NCBI GenBank assembly: GCA_007713455.1
Contig: VMRT01000020.1
Location: 1 to 64,000 of the forward strand
DNA from: Pseudomonas sp.
GTDB lineage: Bacteria > Pseudomonadota > Gammaproteobacteria > Pseudomonadales > Pseudomonadaceae
DNA length: 64,000 nucleotides
Reading direction: 5' to 3'
Numbering within the stretch: position 1 is the first letter of the stretch; each line of letters starts with the position of its first letter. Of this stretch, positions 53,094 to 62,658 are shown piece after piece. A model generated the notes under the pieces. That model worked only from the letters and a program-made list of their open reading frames with translations. It ran no database searches and had not been told where the DNA came from. Made by a program: the position numbers and the translations under genes.

Positions 53094-54761
53094 GTGCAAG
53101 CGTCCTCATCAAGAAAATGCGGTTCGACAGCCGCAGCGCTCAACGAAGCGTGCTTCTGCGTAAGCCTAGATCAAGCTGCGCTCGTAAACTCATTGACCGA
53201 ACAGCTTGGGAATTCAGAGCTGTCGGAGCTATTGAAGTCACGTTGCCCCCATGTGTTTGCAGCACGACCGGTCTTTGTTTCATCCTTGCGGCTGCGCCAG
53301 GTTAATGAGGTTATTCAGGCCATCGAGCAGACCGTGAGTTCGCCCGGTTGGCGTGAGCATGCTCTGGATTCTGCACCTCCTATTGCACGACATGATCCTC
53401 GGGGTGCGCGCGGCGTCTTCTTTGGCTACGACTTCCATCTGGATGATGACAAGCTTGGGCTCATCGAAATAAACACAAATGCGGGCGGAGCGATGCTAAA
53501 CGTATTGCTCGCCCGCGCGCAGCGTAGTTGTTGCAGCGGCGTAGTCGGGCTTTCGCCAGGTCAGGATGGACCCGGCGGCTTCGAGCGTTCGATTCTGGAT
53601 ATGTTCGCCCAGGAATGGTCTACGAGCGGCGAGCAACGTCCGCTCACGCGCGTGGTGATCTTGGATGAAAGCCCACAAGCCCAATATCTGTATCCGGAGT
53701 TCCTTCTTTTTCAGCGGTTATTCGAGTCAGCAGGAATCGACTGCCTAATCGCAGACCCAGCCGATCTGGCCTTTCACAACGAGTCCCTCTTGGTCGACGG
53801 AAAGCCTGTGGATCTCGTCTACAACCGACTCACCGATTTCTATCTGGAAGGCGACAATTGCAGCGCGCTGCGCAGCGCTTATTTGGCTGATGTCGTGACG
53901 GTAACGCCACACCCTCAGGCCTATGCCCTTTACGCCGACAAACGCAGGTTGGTTGACCTAACCAACGCACGTTTTTTGGAAGAGATTGGCGTTGATCAGC
54001 AAATCCGAACCGTATTGGCCCAATACGTCCCGCTTACCGTTCCTGTCGGGCATGGTAATGCAGAGCACCTGTGGCAAAACCGCCGTAGCCTCTTTTTCAA
54101 GCCTGTCAGCGGGTATGGTAGTCGCGGTGCATACCGAGGAGACAAGCTCACCAAGCGCGTTTGGGAAGAAATCGTTGGCGGAAACTACGTGGCCCAGTCC
54201 CTTGTAGCTCCTGGCGAGCGTAGAATCGTCGCCGACCCGCAGGTACGATCGATGAAGTTTGATCTGCGCGCTTACGCTTATGCTGGCGAGGTGCAGTGGA
54301 ACGCTGCCAGGGTCTACCAAGGCCAGACGACCAACTTCAGAACAGAGGGGGGCGGTTTTGCTCCCGTTTTTACCTTAGGCGAGGAAGAGGAGCGAGCCGG
54401 TTCTACAGAGCAACGGTCGCACGCCTCGTTCACGTTCTTGCTCGACGAAACCGGCGCCGTAGAGGAACTGCCGCACCCGCTATATCTGGCGCTGGTTCGA
54501 GCCGAAATGGCTACTTCTAAGCTTGCCGGTAAGCGTTTCCGATTGGCGGACTGGTATGTGGCAATGGAAGATGGCCATCCTTCCGAAGTCATCCGAGAAT
54601 TGTACGGCTGGGTTGCTTTCGACGCAGATGGCGCCTACCACCCTGAAGTTGGCCCACCAGAAAATGGTCAGCCAAATAGTATTGGCAATGTTGACTCATC
54701 TGCCCTGCCAACACCGGAAGAACATGATCGAATCGAAGGTCTGTTGTTTCAAAGTGAGTGA
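53094..54761 (+). CDS. Unknown ATP-grasp-like enzyme in the copper island
   Basis: The 555-residue soluble protein has no signal peptide. I know no characterised member. Segments look like an ATP-grasp ligase: DDDKLGLIEINTNAGGAML (about 117-136), SLFFKPVSGYGSRGAYRGD (about 332-350) as the Lys/Gly-rich nucleotide loop, NYVAQSLVAPGERR and SMKFDLRAYAYAGEVQWNAARVYQG (about 385-410), where the last resembles the Asp/Arg/Asn ligand region of peptide-forming ligases. There are about ten cysteines, several in pairs (FCVS, SCCSG). GTG 53094 is chosen because GGAGG lies six bases before it; the frame reaches 52995 without such a site. It may make a peptide-like or amide product used in copper handling; this is inference. 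Confidence 0.7.
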   Translation: MQASSSRKCGSTAAALNEACFCVSLDQAALVNSLTEQLGNSELSELLKSRCPHVFAARPVFVSSLRLRQVNEVIQAIEQTVSSPGWREHALDSAPPIARHDPRGARGVFFGYDFHLDDDKLGLIEINTNAGGAMLNVLLARAQRSCCSGVVGLSPGQDGPGGFERSILDMFAQEWSTSGEQRPLTRVVILDESPQAQYLYPEFLLFQRLFESAGIDCLIADPADLAFHNESLLVDGKPVDLVYNRLTDFYLEGDNCSALRSAYLADVVTVTPHPQAYALYADKRRLVDLTNARFLEEIGVDQQIRTVLAQYVPLTVPVGHGNAEHLWQNRRSLFFKPVSGYGSRGAYRGDKLTKRVWEEIVGGNYVAQSLVAPGERRIVADPQVRSMKFDLRAYAYAGEVQWNAARVYQGQTTNFRTEGGGFAPVFTLGEEEERAGSTEQRSHASFTFLLDETGAVEELPHPLYLALVRAEMATSKLAGKRFRLADWYVAMEDGHPSEVIRELYGWVAFDADGAYHPEVGPPENGQPNSIGNVDSSALPTPEEHDRIEGLLFQSE

Positions 54762-55305
54762 GGTCCCGCGCGCCACGAAAGGCGCGGCTTGGGACAGAAT
54801 AACCTCGCCGCTCAGTTTTGGAGCCAGCTACACCCAGCCGTCTTAGCCGCCACACATCTAATGTGCGAATACTAACCCTGCGGTCACACTCGACAAGAAC
54901 GTGGCATATGCTGGGTGCTGAATTGTTCTCTCCGAGTGTTCTATTGCTCACGATAACTCTTTGGGCTTGCTAAGCCGAGTAGTCGGGTCTCAAGGCTTGA
55001 AGGCCATCTTAGTGGGCCCGCTCTTTCGCGCAGTGGTCCATAGCGCGACGTTGGTATTGTCTGCTTATAAGCTATTAGCGATTGATTAGTTCAGGGGAAC
55101 ATTACGCGTAGTACAGCGCTGGCAGCGCTTTAAGCCGGTCTTAAAGCGGTCGATGATTACATTTTTGTAAGCTTCTCAAAAAATCGAAACCTCATCATCT
55201 TCGGCTTGTCCGTTTTTAGGAGAGCATTCGAAAGCCACTTCTAAGCAGGGCTGCGCGAACACGTTGAGTCGCCGATCCAGCAGCAATCATTAAAGAGGTC
55301 TAACT
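54762..55305. other. Control region of the DUF305 gene
   Basis: These 544 bases contain a hairpin just after the ATP-grasp-like stop (GTCCC...GGGAC around CGCGCC/GGCGCG, 54763-54795) and a CopR-like box at 55156-55171. No gene is seen. Confidence 0.5.
55156..55171. promoter_or_regulatory. CopR-box-like site upstream of the DUF305 gene
   Basis: ATTACATTTTTGTAAG fits ATTACA-N4-TGTAA, 135 bases before the DUF305 ATG. The identical 16-mer occurs upstream of the multicopper oxidase gene (61779). Confidence 0.6.
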
Positions 55306-55761
55306 ATGCAAATGTCTTACTGGCGCTTTGCAGCGATGGTAGCCACGTCTACGATCATTATGTATGGCGTGATGTACTTAAATACTTACTCGTTCGAGCA
55401 TGTTTTTTGGAGCGAGACTCGCGCTTGGATGGCATTAGTGATGGGCGCGGTAATGGCAGTAGTCATGCTCGCATTCATGCTCAACATGTATAAGCGTAAG
55501 TCAATAAACCTAGCGATATTGGCAGGAAGTGCAGTAGCTTTTACCATTGCACTATGGCTTGTACGTGGGCAAGCGACGGTAGACGACACGGACTACATGA
55601 AGGCCATGATCCCCCACCATTCCATAGCAATCCTAACAAGTGAACGAGCTCAGATTTCAGATCCTCGCGTCCGCAAGTTAGCTGACGAAATCATCGACGC
55701 TCAGCGCCGAGAAATCGCAGAAATGAAGTCCCTGATCAATGAACTAGAAAGGGCAAATTGA
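55306..55761 (+). CDS. DUF305 family membrane-anchored protein
   Basis: The 151-residue protein has three N-terminal hydrophobic segments (about 7-27, 39-60, 68-85) and a C-terminal helical DUF305 part: VDDTDYMKAMIPHHSIAILTSERA and IDAQRREIAEMKSLINELE. The M-x-x-H-H motif and paired Met/His residues of DUF305 proteins bind copper. Their genes accompany copper and silver resistance loci. Its last codons overlap the truncated SDR gene on the other strand by 26 bases. Confidence 0.82.
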   Translation: MQMSYWRFAAMVATSTIIMYGVMYLNTYSFEHVFWSETRAWMALVMGAVMAVVMLAFMLNMYKRKSINLAILAGSAVAFTIALWLVRGQATVDDTDYMKAMIPHHSIAILTSERAQISDPRVRKLADEIIDAQRREIAEMKSLINELERAN

Positions 55762-56461
55762 TTACCAGAAACGGTGTGTCCACAGCCCAGGGCATGACGG
55801 TGGCGACATTGATGGTCTCGCTACCGCTCAGGCGAATCTCCTCAGCGATTGCCGCGCCGAGATTTATGACGCCACCTTTGGTCGCTGCGGAGGAGGCATG
55901 ATAAGCCAGCGGTATCTCGCTCTCGACTGAGCCCACGTTGACAAGCGTGCCGAAGCCTTGAGCTCTGAACTGGCGCATGGCTGCGTGGCTGCCATAGATC
56001 ATGCCCTTAAGATTGACATCCACGATCCGCGCATGGTCCTCGACGGGAACGTCCTCGAAACGACCCAGCGCTCCGACCGCAGCGTTGTTAATCCAAACGT
56101 CGATCCTGCCGAAACGCTCGATGGCGGCTCGTGCCAAGTCCTGCATCTCGTTCGGGTTGCTCACGTCGGTGGTCACCACCAGTGCCGATCCTCCAGCCAT
56201 GCGTATCTGCGCGGCCAGTTCTTCGAGCACGTCGGTCCGGCGGGCCGCTAGCACCACGTCGCCTTGCAGAGCGGCAAGCTTGAGCGCCACGCCGCGGCCG
56301 AAGCCACTGGAGGCACCAGTGATGACAAAGGTTTTGCGAGCAACGCTTGGCTGGTCGCTTGGTTTCAGGCGCGGGGAAACGGCGCAGCCACTGAGTTGCA
56401 GAACGGCGAGCAGTACTAGCAGCAAAGCCAATCGCTGCGATGGGAATATTCGCAAAACCAT
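55736..56461 (-). pseudogene. SDR lipoprotein gene, 3'-truncated
   Basis: The frame encodes a lipoprotein SDR with lipobox LSGC (Cys26), the nucleotide motif TGASSGFG and the sequence NNAAVGALGRFEDV. Two signs mark it as dead. The catalytic Tyr expected in the Y-A-A-x-K box is Ser (ASSAATKGG). After VDTPF the family sequence stops and runs into DUF305-gene DNA at about 55773, leaving 241 codons where relatives usually have around 300 or more. It probably marks the left border of the inserted copper genes. Confidence 0.7.
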
Positions 56462-56840
56462 TTTCGTTTTCTCCCAGCAAAATAAGGTCGCATGGCCCGC
56501 TTGGTTGTTGTTGGACCGCCTTTTTGCCAGGAGCTTTCATGCTAATTCACTCAATTAGTTTTCAGCGCTCAATCGGGAGACAGTGGCAAGAGAATAGACC
56601 GTTACGGTGGCGATCATCGGTGGCTAAGTAAGAGTTGCTAGCGCGTAACTATTCGTATTTCGCTTTGGAATGAAATGCTGCTGGACAGGGATTGATTCGC
56701 TCTTGGCAGTTGCGGGTATCGTACGCACTTTTTCGATATGTCATGGAGGCGCGAACATTAAGCGCACCATGGCTTTTCTTATTCTTCGAGGGGCTCTGAC
56801 ACTCCCAATTTAGTAGTGCCAGAGCAGTGAGTTACGGATG
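56462..56840. other. Intergenic, no gene seen
   Basis: These 379 bases lie between the upstream side of the SDR remnant and the end of the Csp gene. A hairpin, GCTCTGACACT paired with AGTGCCAGAGC (56793-56825, one mismatch), follows the Csp stop on the minus strand and may end its transcript. No gene is seen. Confidence 0.45.
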
Positions 56841-57170
56841 TTATCCTGCCATTCGCTCACATTCCTCAGCGCAGTTCATGCACGCCTTCGCACACTCTTG
56901 GCAATGATCCATTTCATGCTTCGCGCATTCCTCTCCGCATGCACGGCAGATCTTGGCGCAAAGGGCGCAGAACTCCTTAGCATATTCACTTTCGCGGCTC
57001 ATCAGTGTGGCAGCCAACCTGCAAATGTCCGCGCAGTCGCGGTCAAGCTCGATGCAGCGAGCCATCATTTTTACATCATCCTCGCGTAGGCAAGCAGAGG
57101 CGCACATTTCGCACACTAGGGCACAGTTCGAACAAGCTTGGATACAGGATGCGAACATTGAGTTTGTCAT
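56841..57170 (-). CDS. Cys-rich four-helix bundle copper storage protein (Csp-like)
   Basis: The 109-residue protein has 19 cysteines, mostly in CxxxC, CxxC and related helix-facing spacings (CIQACSNCALVCEMC; CALCAKICRACGEEC), and matches the four-helix bundle copper-binding family in which cysteines line the tube and hold many Cu(I) ions. It has no signal peptide, so it should store copper in the cytoplasm like Csp3 rather than the exported Csp1. A CopR-like box about 124 bases upstream suggests induction by copper. Confidence 0.9.
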   Translation of the reverse strand: MTNSMFASCIQACSNCALVCEMCASACLREDDVKMMARCIELDRDCADICRLAATLMSRESEYAKEFCALCAKICRACGEECAKHEMDHCQECAKACMNCAEECERMAG

Positions 57171-57648
57171 TTACGTTCTCCAGGGTTCGATAGTTGTATT
57201 TCGTCGTTTGCTTACTGGCCGATATGGCTCATCAGCCTGTTAGCAGACACTGAATTACGACACGCTCCTACCGAGCCCGTTTCGAAAAACCTCATTACAA
57301 TGTTGTAAGGTAAGTCCAACCGCACCGGGGATCTGCGGGCGCAGTTGGTGGCGATGTGGCCGTCAGATTGCCTGTACGGCTTCGCTAGTCTGTTCGAGAT
57401 GATTGAGTTGAAAATGAGGGAGCTCCCTGTCGCCACGACTGGGAGTATTCGTTGGGGAACGGCCGGAGCGCAAGCCGCTTAACTAGGTAAGTTACTGGCC
57501 TTGCGGCCTAACTTTTAGGAAGGAAGCAATTGCAAAGCCCTCCGGTACCGTTGCGTCGACTAGGATGGCCTAGGGCCGATCCTCTGCTTGCTGAACCGCC
57601 TTTCTTAGAGCCTCGATCAGAACCGCATAGGCACACATATACCGGATG
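57171..57648. other. Intergenic region between csp and the cytochrome gene
   Basis: These 478 bases contain the Csp promoter with a CopR-like box (57294-57309) and GC-rich repeats without a gene (GGCCTTGCGGCC, 57499-57510). The cytochrome gene ends at 57649 on the minus strand, and no clear terminator is seen. Confidence 0.45.
57294..57309. promoter_or_regulatory. CopR-box-like site upstream of csp
   Basis: ATTACAATGTTGTAAG fits ATTACA-N4-TGTAA and lies upstream of the minus-strand Csp gene. Confidence 0.6.
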
Positions 57649-58458
57649 TTAGTGCTCGTGTTGCTTCCCGTCTGCGTGCACATGGTTTTTTGAAGGGGAT
57701 TTGCCTTCCGCATCGGCACTGTCACTGCCATTGCTGTGCTCAACCGCCTGGGGCTCCTCGGACGCATGATGGTCATCGCTTTCGTTATTACCATGATGAC
57801 CGGAGCCTGATTGGCCGGATGCTCCACCTGTGCTGCTGGAGCCATGGTGATCCGAGCCGCCACTGTCGCCCTGATGGTGGTCGCCCGAGGCCATCTCGCC
57901 GTGTTGCTCACTATGCCCAGCTGGGGTCTCCCCACCACCATGCTGGTGACCACCGCTAGACGCAACGAGTGCTCGATACGCTCCTTCATCTAACTCAGGA
58001 AGCTTCTGCAGAAAAGCCACCATTCCCCAGATGTACGGGTCAGCCATGCTTTTACCCCACGCGGGCATCCCAGTGGCCTTAATGCCATGCTTGATGACCC
58101 AAAATGTTTTTGCTGGGTCATCGTATAGCCCCGCCTCAGCCAGGCTGGGAGGAGCGGGATAAAGGCCATTGCTTAGCTCGGTCTCAGCCATGCCTGGCGC
58201 CAAATGACAACCCACACACATCGAGTCGTAGTTCCCCGCCCCGGCGCGGATTTGGTCTTCATCGTCGAGAGATGGCACGGCTATGTCTTCGGAGCGAGCC
58301 TCAATCGAGCGATTGCGAGCAGTTTCCAGGAATGCGTGCACGACTCCCGTATGAGGATCATCCGCGGCAACGCTAATCAGTCCTGAGAAAACAACTCCGG
58401 CCACTACCAACAGGCCTAGAGCACAGAAGGCAGCGAAGCTAATAATTATTCTTTTCAT
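57649..58458 (-). CDS. Cytochrome c with long His-rich C-terminal tail
   Basis: The 269-residue exported c-type cytochrome is held by an N-terminal helix (SFAAFCALGLLVVAGVVFSGL). The haem site is C81-V-G-C84-H85, and the likely axial Met is M131 (ATGMPAWG), in the class I arrangement. From about residue 172 to the end the sequence is a low-complexity tail of Gly, Ser, Asp and 17 His (GHQHGGG, DHHQGD, SDHHGSS), a metal-binding spacer. It is the last gene of the copA-copB operon. It could pass electrons to or from the copper oxidase CopA, with the tail holding copper or zinc. Confidence 0.82.
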   Translation of the reverse strand: MKRIIISFAAFCALGLLVVAGVVFSGLISVAADDPHTGVVHAFLETARNRSIEARSEDIAVPSLDDEDQIRAGAGNYDSMCVGCHLAPGMAETELSNGLYPAPPSLAEAGLYDDPAKTFWVIKHGIKATGMPAWGKSMADPYIWGMVAFLQKLPELDEGAYRALVASSGGHQHGGGETPAGHSEQHGEMASGDHHQGDSGGSDHHGSSSTGGASGQSGSGHHGNNESDDHHASEEPQAVEHSNGSDSADAEGKSPSKNHVHADGKQHEH

Positions 58459-58467
58459 CGAGGGACC

Positions 58468-59466
58468 TTAAAACCAAAGCCTGATGCCAGCAACGAACCG
58501 CGCCTCATCTAGGTCTTCGCCGTCATCTCTCGCCATATCAGCGGTATTACCGTATGCCCGGCTCCACGTGACGCCGATGTACGGTGCGAACTCACGAACG
58601 ATTTCGTATCGGAGGCGGAGCCCCACCTCTGTATTTGCGAGACCAGCGCCCACTCCGTGTGCAGGATCGTCCTTGCCATAGAAATTGAGCTCGGCAGTCG
58701 GTTGGAGGATGAGCCGGTTAGTGAGGAGAATGTCGTACTCGCCTTCAAAACGTGCTGCTGTCTGCCCACCTTCACCGACGAAGGCGGTGGCTTCCGCCTC
58801 AAACCCATACAGAGCCATCCCCTGGACGCCTAAAGCCGCCCACGTCTGCGGCGACTCTGGCTTAAAGTCCTGGCGAACACCTGCTACCACATCCCACCAG
58901 GGGCTGATGGCACGCCCGTAGAGCGCCTGAATTTCCGCGTCTTCAGTAACGCCATTCGTTCGCTCACCTTCCGAGCGAAACCAGAATCGATTGATATCGC
59001 CACCAACCCAGGCAGTAGCTTCCCAACTGAGGGTGCTACCTTCATTTGCGTTCTGGTACTCAAGTTGATCTAGCAGAAGAAACCAGGCCAGATACTTGTC
59101 ATGGACCGTATGACCTTGAAGACCAGGGAAAGCCGCTTCTCTATCCGCATCGGTCAATACTGGAATGAACGAGGGATGAACCATGCCGGGCATTTCGAGC
59201 GTATCGTCATGCTTCATTTGGCCATGGTTCATCTTGCTATGGTCCATCGCACCATGACCCATTGCGGAGTGGTCCATTTGCCCACCGGAGCCATGATTCT
59301 TAGCTGCGGGCTTGGCTGAAGATGCAGGGGCTTGAGCTGCCTCAGTGGGAGGGGTTTGATGCATCGAGTGATCCATCATCTCGGCAGCGTTGGCTGTCCC
59401 TCCAGCCGCTGCGCTCAACGAAACTCCGAGCGCAATCAGAGCAAAGCGAGAAAGTCTAGTGGTCAT
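58468..59466 (-). CDS. copB: CopB outer-membrane copper resistance protein
   Basis: The protein has about 332 residues, a signal peptide ([23 protein letters not shown]), a Met/His-rich stretch ([19 protein letters not shown]) and a C-terminal beta barrel ([14 protein letters not shown] and [37 protein letters not shown]), ending in the aromatic residue expected for an outer-membrane protein. CopB binds copper and may let it pass or hold it outside. The start at MTTRLSRF (59466) overlaps the Met-rich gene by 11 bases; the frame to 59550 lies inside that gene. Confidence 0.88.
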   Translation of the reverse strand: MTTRLSRFALIALGVSLSAAAGGTANAAEMMDHSMHQTPPTEAAQAPASSAKPAAKNHGSGGQMDHSAMGHGAMDHSKMNHGQMKHDDTLEMPGMVHPSFIPVLTDADREAAFPGLQGHTVHDKYLAWFLLLDQLEYQNANEGSTLSWEATAWVGGDINRFWFRSEGERTNGVTEDAEIQALYGRAISPWWDVVAGVRQDFKPESPQTWAALGVQGMALYGFEAEATAFVGEGGQTAARFEGEYDILLTNRLILQPTAELNFYGKDDPAHGVGAGLANTEVGLRLRYEIVREFAPYIGVTWSRAYGNTADMARDDGEDLDEARFVAGIRLWF

Positions 59467-59758
59467 GGTGCGAATCCACCTCAGTATCAGTGGCCTTGGG
59501 GTCATGATCCATCTTGCCGTGCTCCATTTCTCCATGGTCCATCGAGCCATGATCCATGTCGCCGTGGTTCATTTTTGAGTTAGAGGTGCCTTGTGTCTGA
59601 GATGCCGGCTTGTTGCCTTGATTCTGCGATGAAGCCGATGATTGCTTGTGCTGATCATGCTTTTGCTCTGCAAACGCAGCTGACATATTCATTACGCCCA
59701 GCAAACTAAACATAAGAGCGCTGCCGATAAGAGTTTTACGCTTCATAGAATTTCCCAT
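59456..59758 (-). CDS. Small secreted Met/His-rich protein between copA and copB
   Basis: The 100-residue exported protein has a signal peptide ([21 protein letters not shown]), a Gln/Ser/Lys linker and the repeat region [20 protein letters not shown], with D/H/G/M repeats typical of CopC/PcoE-like periplasmic copper traps. ATG 59758 has GAGGAA six bases upstream; ATG 59746 is an alternative with a shorter N-terminus. It lies 12 bases after copA and overlaps copB by 11 bases. Confidence 0.75.
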   Translation of the reverse strand: MGNSMKRKTLIGSALMFSLLGVMNMSAAFAEQKHDQHKQSSASSQNQGNKPASQTQGTSNSKMNHGDMDHGSMDHGEMEHGKMDHDPKATDTEVDSHHDH

Positions 59759-59770
59759 ATAAGGTTCCTC

Positions 59771-61624
59771 TTATTCATCCACTCGGACTTCACGAAACAT
59801 GCCCATTTCCATGTGAAGCAGTAGGTGACAGTGATAGGCCCAGCGACCGAGCGCATCAGCTGTTACGCGGTAGCTGCGCTTCGAACCTGGAGGCATGTCG
59901 ATCGTGTGCTTGCGAACCATGAACTGCCCATTCTCATCTTCAAGATCACTCCACATACCGTGGAGGTGAATTGGATGGGTCATCATGGTGTCGTTGACCA
60001 AAGTGATGCGTACCCGCTCTCCATATTTGAGCCGCAGGGGTTCCGAATCAGAGAACTCTATGCCGTCAAATGACCAGGAGAACTTCTCCATGTGGCCGGT
60101 GAGATGGAGTTCTATTGTTCGACTTGGCTCACGGCCGTCCGGATCCGGGAAAGTGCTTCTCAAGTCGCCATAGGTCAGGACTCGGCGGCCGTTGTCTCGT
60201 AAGCCAATACCTGGATCATTCAGCCTATGCGTTGGGCTCATGGTCTGCATGTCCACCAGCGGGTTATTGGACTCAGAGAGCGGGTGCGATTGCATAGCTG
60301 CGCTCACCCCGGCCATTGCAGAGTGGTCCATCCCAGACATCCCAGCCATTTTGCTGTGATCCATTCCGGCCATTGCGCCCATGCCGCCCATCCCTTGCAT
60401 GTCACCGTGGTTCATGCTGGACATGTTGCTATGGTCCATCCCACTCATGTCGCCCTGCATGCCCTCGCCATGGTCCATGCCCGCCATACCGCCCATGCTG
60501 CCGTGATCCATTCCCATGTCGTCCATAGTGATTATTGGTCGAGGATCGGTTTTTGGAACAGCAGCGCTTAGCCCTTCGGCAATCGCCAGCGTGCCTCGGG
60601 CGTACCCTGTGCGGTCCATCGATTGAGCGAAGATCGTGTAAGCCTCCTTGGTAGCAGGCTCCACAATCACATCGTAGGTTTCTGCCGTGGCAATGCGGAA
60701 TTCATCGACGCTAACTGGGTTGACGTATTGGCCATCGGCTGCGACTACAGTCATCTTCAGCCCTGGAATGCGGACATCGAAATAGCTCATGGCCGAGCCA
60801 TTGATGAACCGCAGGCGAAGCTTCTCGCCGGGCTTAAAGATACCGGTCCAGTTCCCGTCTGGTGCTTGGCCGTTCATTAGATAGGTATAGGTGTAACCGC
60901 TTACGTCGGCGAGGTCGGTGGGACTCATCTTCATCTGAGCCCACATTTTCCGATTCGCAATCGTAGCGGCCCAGCCGTCTTCGCTCACGTCGTTAATGAA
61001 GTCTCCGACGGTGCGCTTGTGGAAGTTGTAATAATCTGACTGCTTCTTGAGCTTAGAAAGGATTCGAGCGGGATCCTCATCGGTCCAATCGGTCAGCATG
61101 ACGACATAGTCGCGGTCATAGCTGAACGGTTCGGGATCCTTAGCATCAATGACCAACGGGCCATAGACACCAACCTGCTCTTGTAGGCCTGAATGACTGT
61201 GGTACCAATAAGTACCGTTTTGTTTAACCTGAAACTTATATACATACATGCCATCGGGAGCGATGCCGTGGAAGCTCAATCCAGGCACGCCATCCATGTT
61301 GGCCGGCAGGATCATGCCGTGCCAGTGAATCGATGTATCTTCGCTCAGCTTATTCCTGACGCGCAGCGTGACGGTATCCCCTTCACGCCAACGTAGAAGC
61401 GGCCCTGGGATGGTCCCATTGATAGTCATCGCTGTCCGGGCCGCGCCGGTGATATTGACCGGCGTCTCCCCAATCAGCAGATCGAACTCCGTGCCGGTTA
61501 GTACGCTGGGCTGGCCTGGGCTACTCACTGCCCAGACCGGAGCTCGCCACAAGCCAAGACCGCCAAGGAGGCCTGCGGCAGTCAAGCCTTTAACAAAGGT
61601 TCGCCTAGAGGTTTTACGTTGCAT
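59771..61624 (-). CDS. copA: CopA multicopper oxidase
   Basis: The 617-residue periplasmic oxidase is exported folded by the Tat route (RRTFVKG signal). The copper ligands are intact: H100/H102 (HWHGM), H142/H144 (YHSHSG), H550/H553/H555 (HPIHLHG), H598/C599/H600 with H604 and M609 (YHCHLLLHMEMGM). Between the second and third cupredoxin domains lies a Met-rich stretch of Asp/His/Gly/Met repeats (about 360-430) that binds Cu(I). It oxidises Cu(I) to the less toxic Cu(II). It heads a copA, small Met-rich gene, copB, cytochrome operon with a CopR-like box upstream. Confidence 0.93.
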   Translation of the reverse strand: MQRKTSRRTFVKGLTAAGLLGGLGLWRAPVWAVSSPGQPSVLTGTEFDLLIGETPVNITGAARTAMTINGTIPGPLLRWREGDTVTLRVRNKLSEDTSIHWHGMILPANMDGVPGLSFHGIAPDGMYVYKFQVKQNGTYWYHSHSGLQEQVGVYGPLVIDAKDPEPFSYDRDYVVMLTDWTDEDPARILSKLKKQSDYYNFHKRTVGDFINDVSEDGWAATIANRKMWAQMKMSPTDLADVSGYTYTYLMNGQAPDGNWTGIFKPGEKLRLRFINGSAMSYFDVRIPGLKMTVVAADGQYVNPVSVDEFRIATAETYDVIVEPATKEAYTIFAQSMDRTGYARGTLAIAEGLSAAVPKTDPRPIITMDDMGMDHGSMGGMAGMDHGEGMQGDMSGMDHSNMSSMNHGDMQGMGGMGAMAGMDHSKMAGMSGMDHSAMAGVSAAMQSHPLSESNNPLVDMQTMSPTHRLNDPGIGLRDNGRRVLTYGDLRSTFPDPDGREPSRTIELHLTGHMEKFSWSFDGIEFSDSEPLRLKYGERVRITLVNDTMMTHPIHLHGMWSDLEDENGQFMVRKHTIDMPPGSKRSYRVTADALGRWAYHCHLLLHMEMGMFREVRVDE

Positions 61625-62228
61625 GTGTACGTTCCAATCAAGCTAAGGAGCCAAGCCGAAACCAGCCTTTAGGGTTGGTGTTGCCAGCGTTAATCGATCT
61701 TAGAAGCTCGCGCACGGTCTGTCTTATCAAGCGACTCGCCATTATTCGTAAATATGGCATGCCGAAGAAAAACGCGTGATTACATTTTTGTAAGTTTAAA
61801 GCGCCCCGAAAACGTCTGCGATCAGAGTTCCGGTCACTTTAGCTGGCTTTACTTAAACCGCGGGCTGGATAAGAGCCGCTAAAAAGGTCCGGCCATAATC
61901 TAGCAGCTCATTAGCAGTTTGTTGCTCATTCACTGCTTTTCAGCGGATCTTTCCAGGCTTTGCGGGCAGTCTAGAAGGCCTCATGAGATTGGATAATTAT
62001 CAAATCTTAGCCGCTCAAGAGGGTTGTAACCTACTAGCCAGTATAAACTTGGTCTGCTCGGTGCGAAGATATTAGGTTAGGTTTTTGACGAGCCATGGTT
62101 CGAAGTAGCTATAACGGCTTCGCCGGTTCTACAAACATTTCTGCCTATACCAGCACCGTGGCAGCTATAACATCGCAGAAGCTGCCACAGTTAAGAGCTG
62201 CGCAGTCAAATCTGCGTACGGTTTCGCT
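61625..62228. other. Control region of the copA-copB operon
   Basis: These 604 bases contain a CopR-like box at 61779-61794, 155 bases upstream of the copA start. No gene, RNA or repeat is visible in 61800-62228. Confidence 0.45.
61779..61794. promoter_or_regulatory. CopR-box-like site upstream of multicopper oxidase copA
   Basis: ATTACATTTTTGTAAG is identical to the site before the DUF305 gene (55156). Confidence 0.65.
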
Positions 62229-62438
62229 TCAGCAATTAGCATGAGCGTGCTTCGCTGAAGTTTCCTTCGCGGCTAGCTCCTGGGCTTGGTCGTTCTGGTC
62301 AGCCTGATAACTAGCGATCGCTACTTGGCGAGCCTGCTCCATACGAGCAAAGGTACGATCACCACCACCTTCTGCCATTGCATAGGAAGAGCTTGCTGCG
62401 ATGGCGAGCAGTACAGAAAGGGATTTGAAAAGTTTCAT
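62229..62438 (-). CDS. Small secreted PtrA-like protein (copy 3)
   Basis: The 69-residue exported protein has a signal peptide (MKLFKSLSVLLAIAASSSYAMA) and the same post-cleavage pattern EGGGDRTFARMEQARQ as the other two PtrA-like genes. The C-terminus holds His and Cys (HAHANC). It faces copR across a region with two CopR-like boxes. The short length matches PtrA itself (about 60-80 residues). Confidence 0.75.
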   Translation of the reverse strand: MKLFKSLSVLLAIAASSSYAMAEGGGDRTFARMEQARQVAIASYQADQNDQAQELAAKETSAKHAHANC

Positions 62439-62658
62439 GACTTTTTACCTTTGTTTACGAAGATACGGGAGACCCAGCGCAGCTCCATTAACAGAGGCTT
62501 GGGCTTGTGTGTAAGCTAACCGAGTGTCCCTGTCAGAAACCTGATCGAAACATTACGGTTTCGTCAGTAACGCAGAAGAAGTGAGTACAAGCGAAAGCGC
62601 AGGTTGCGTGTATGGCATCTTTACCTGCTGTAAATAGGTTCTGTTCCAGCATGCAAAA

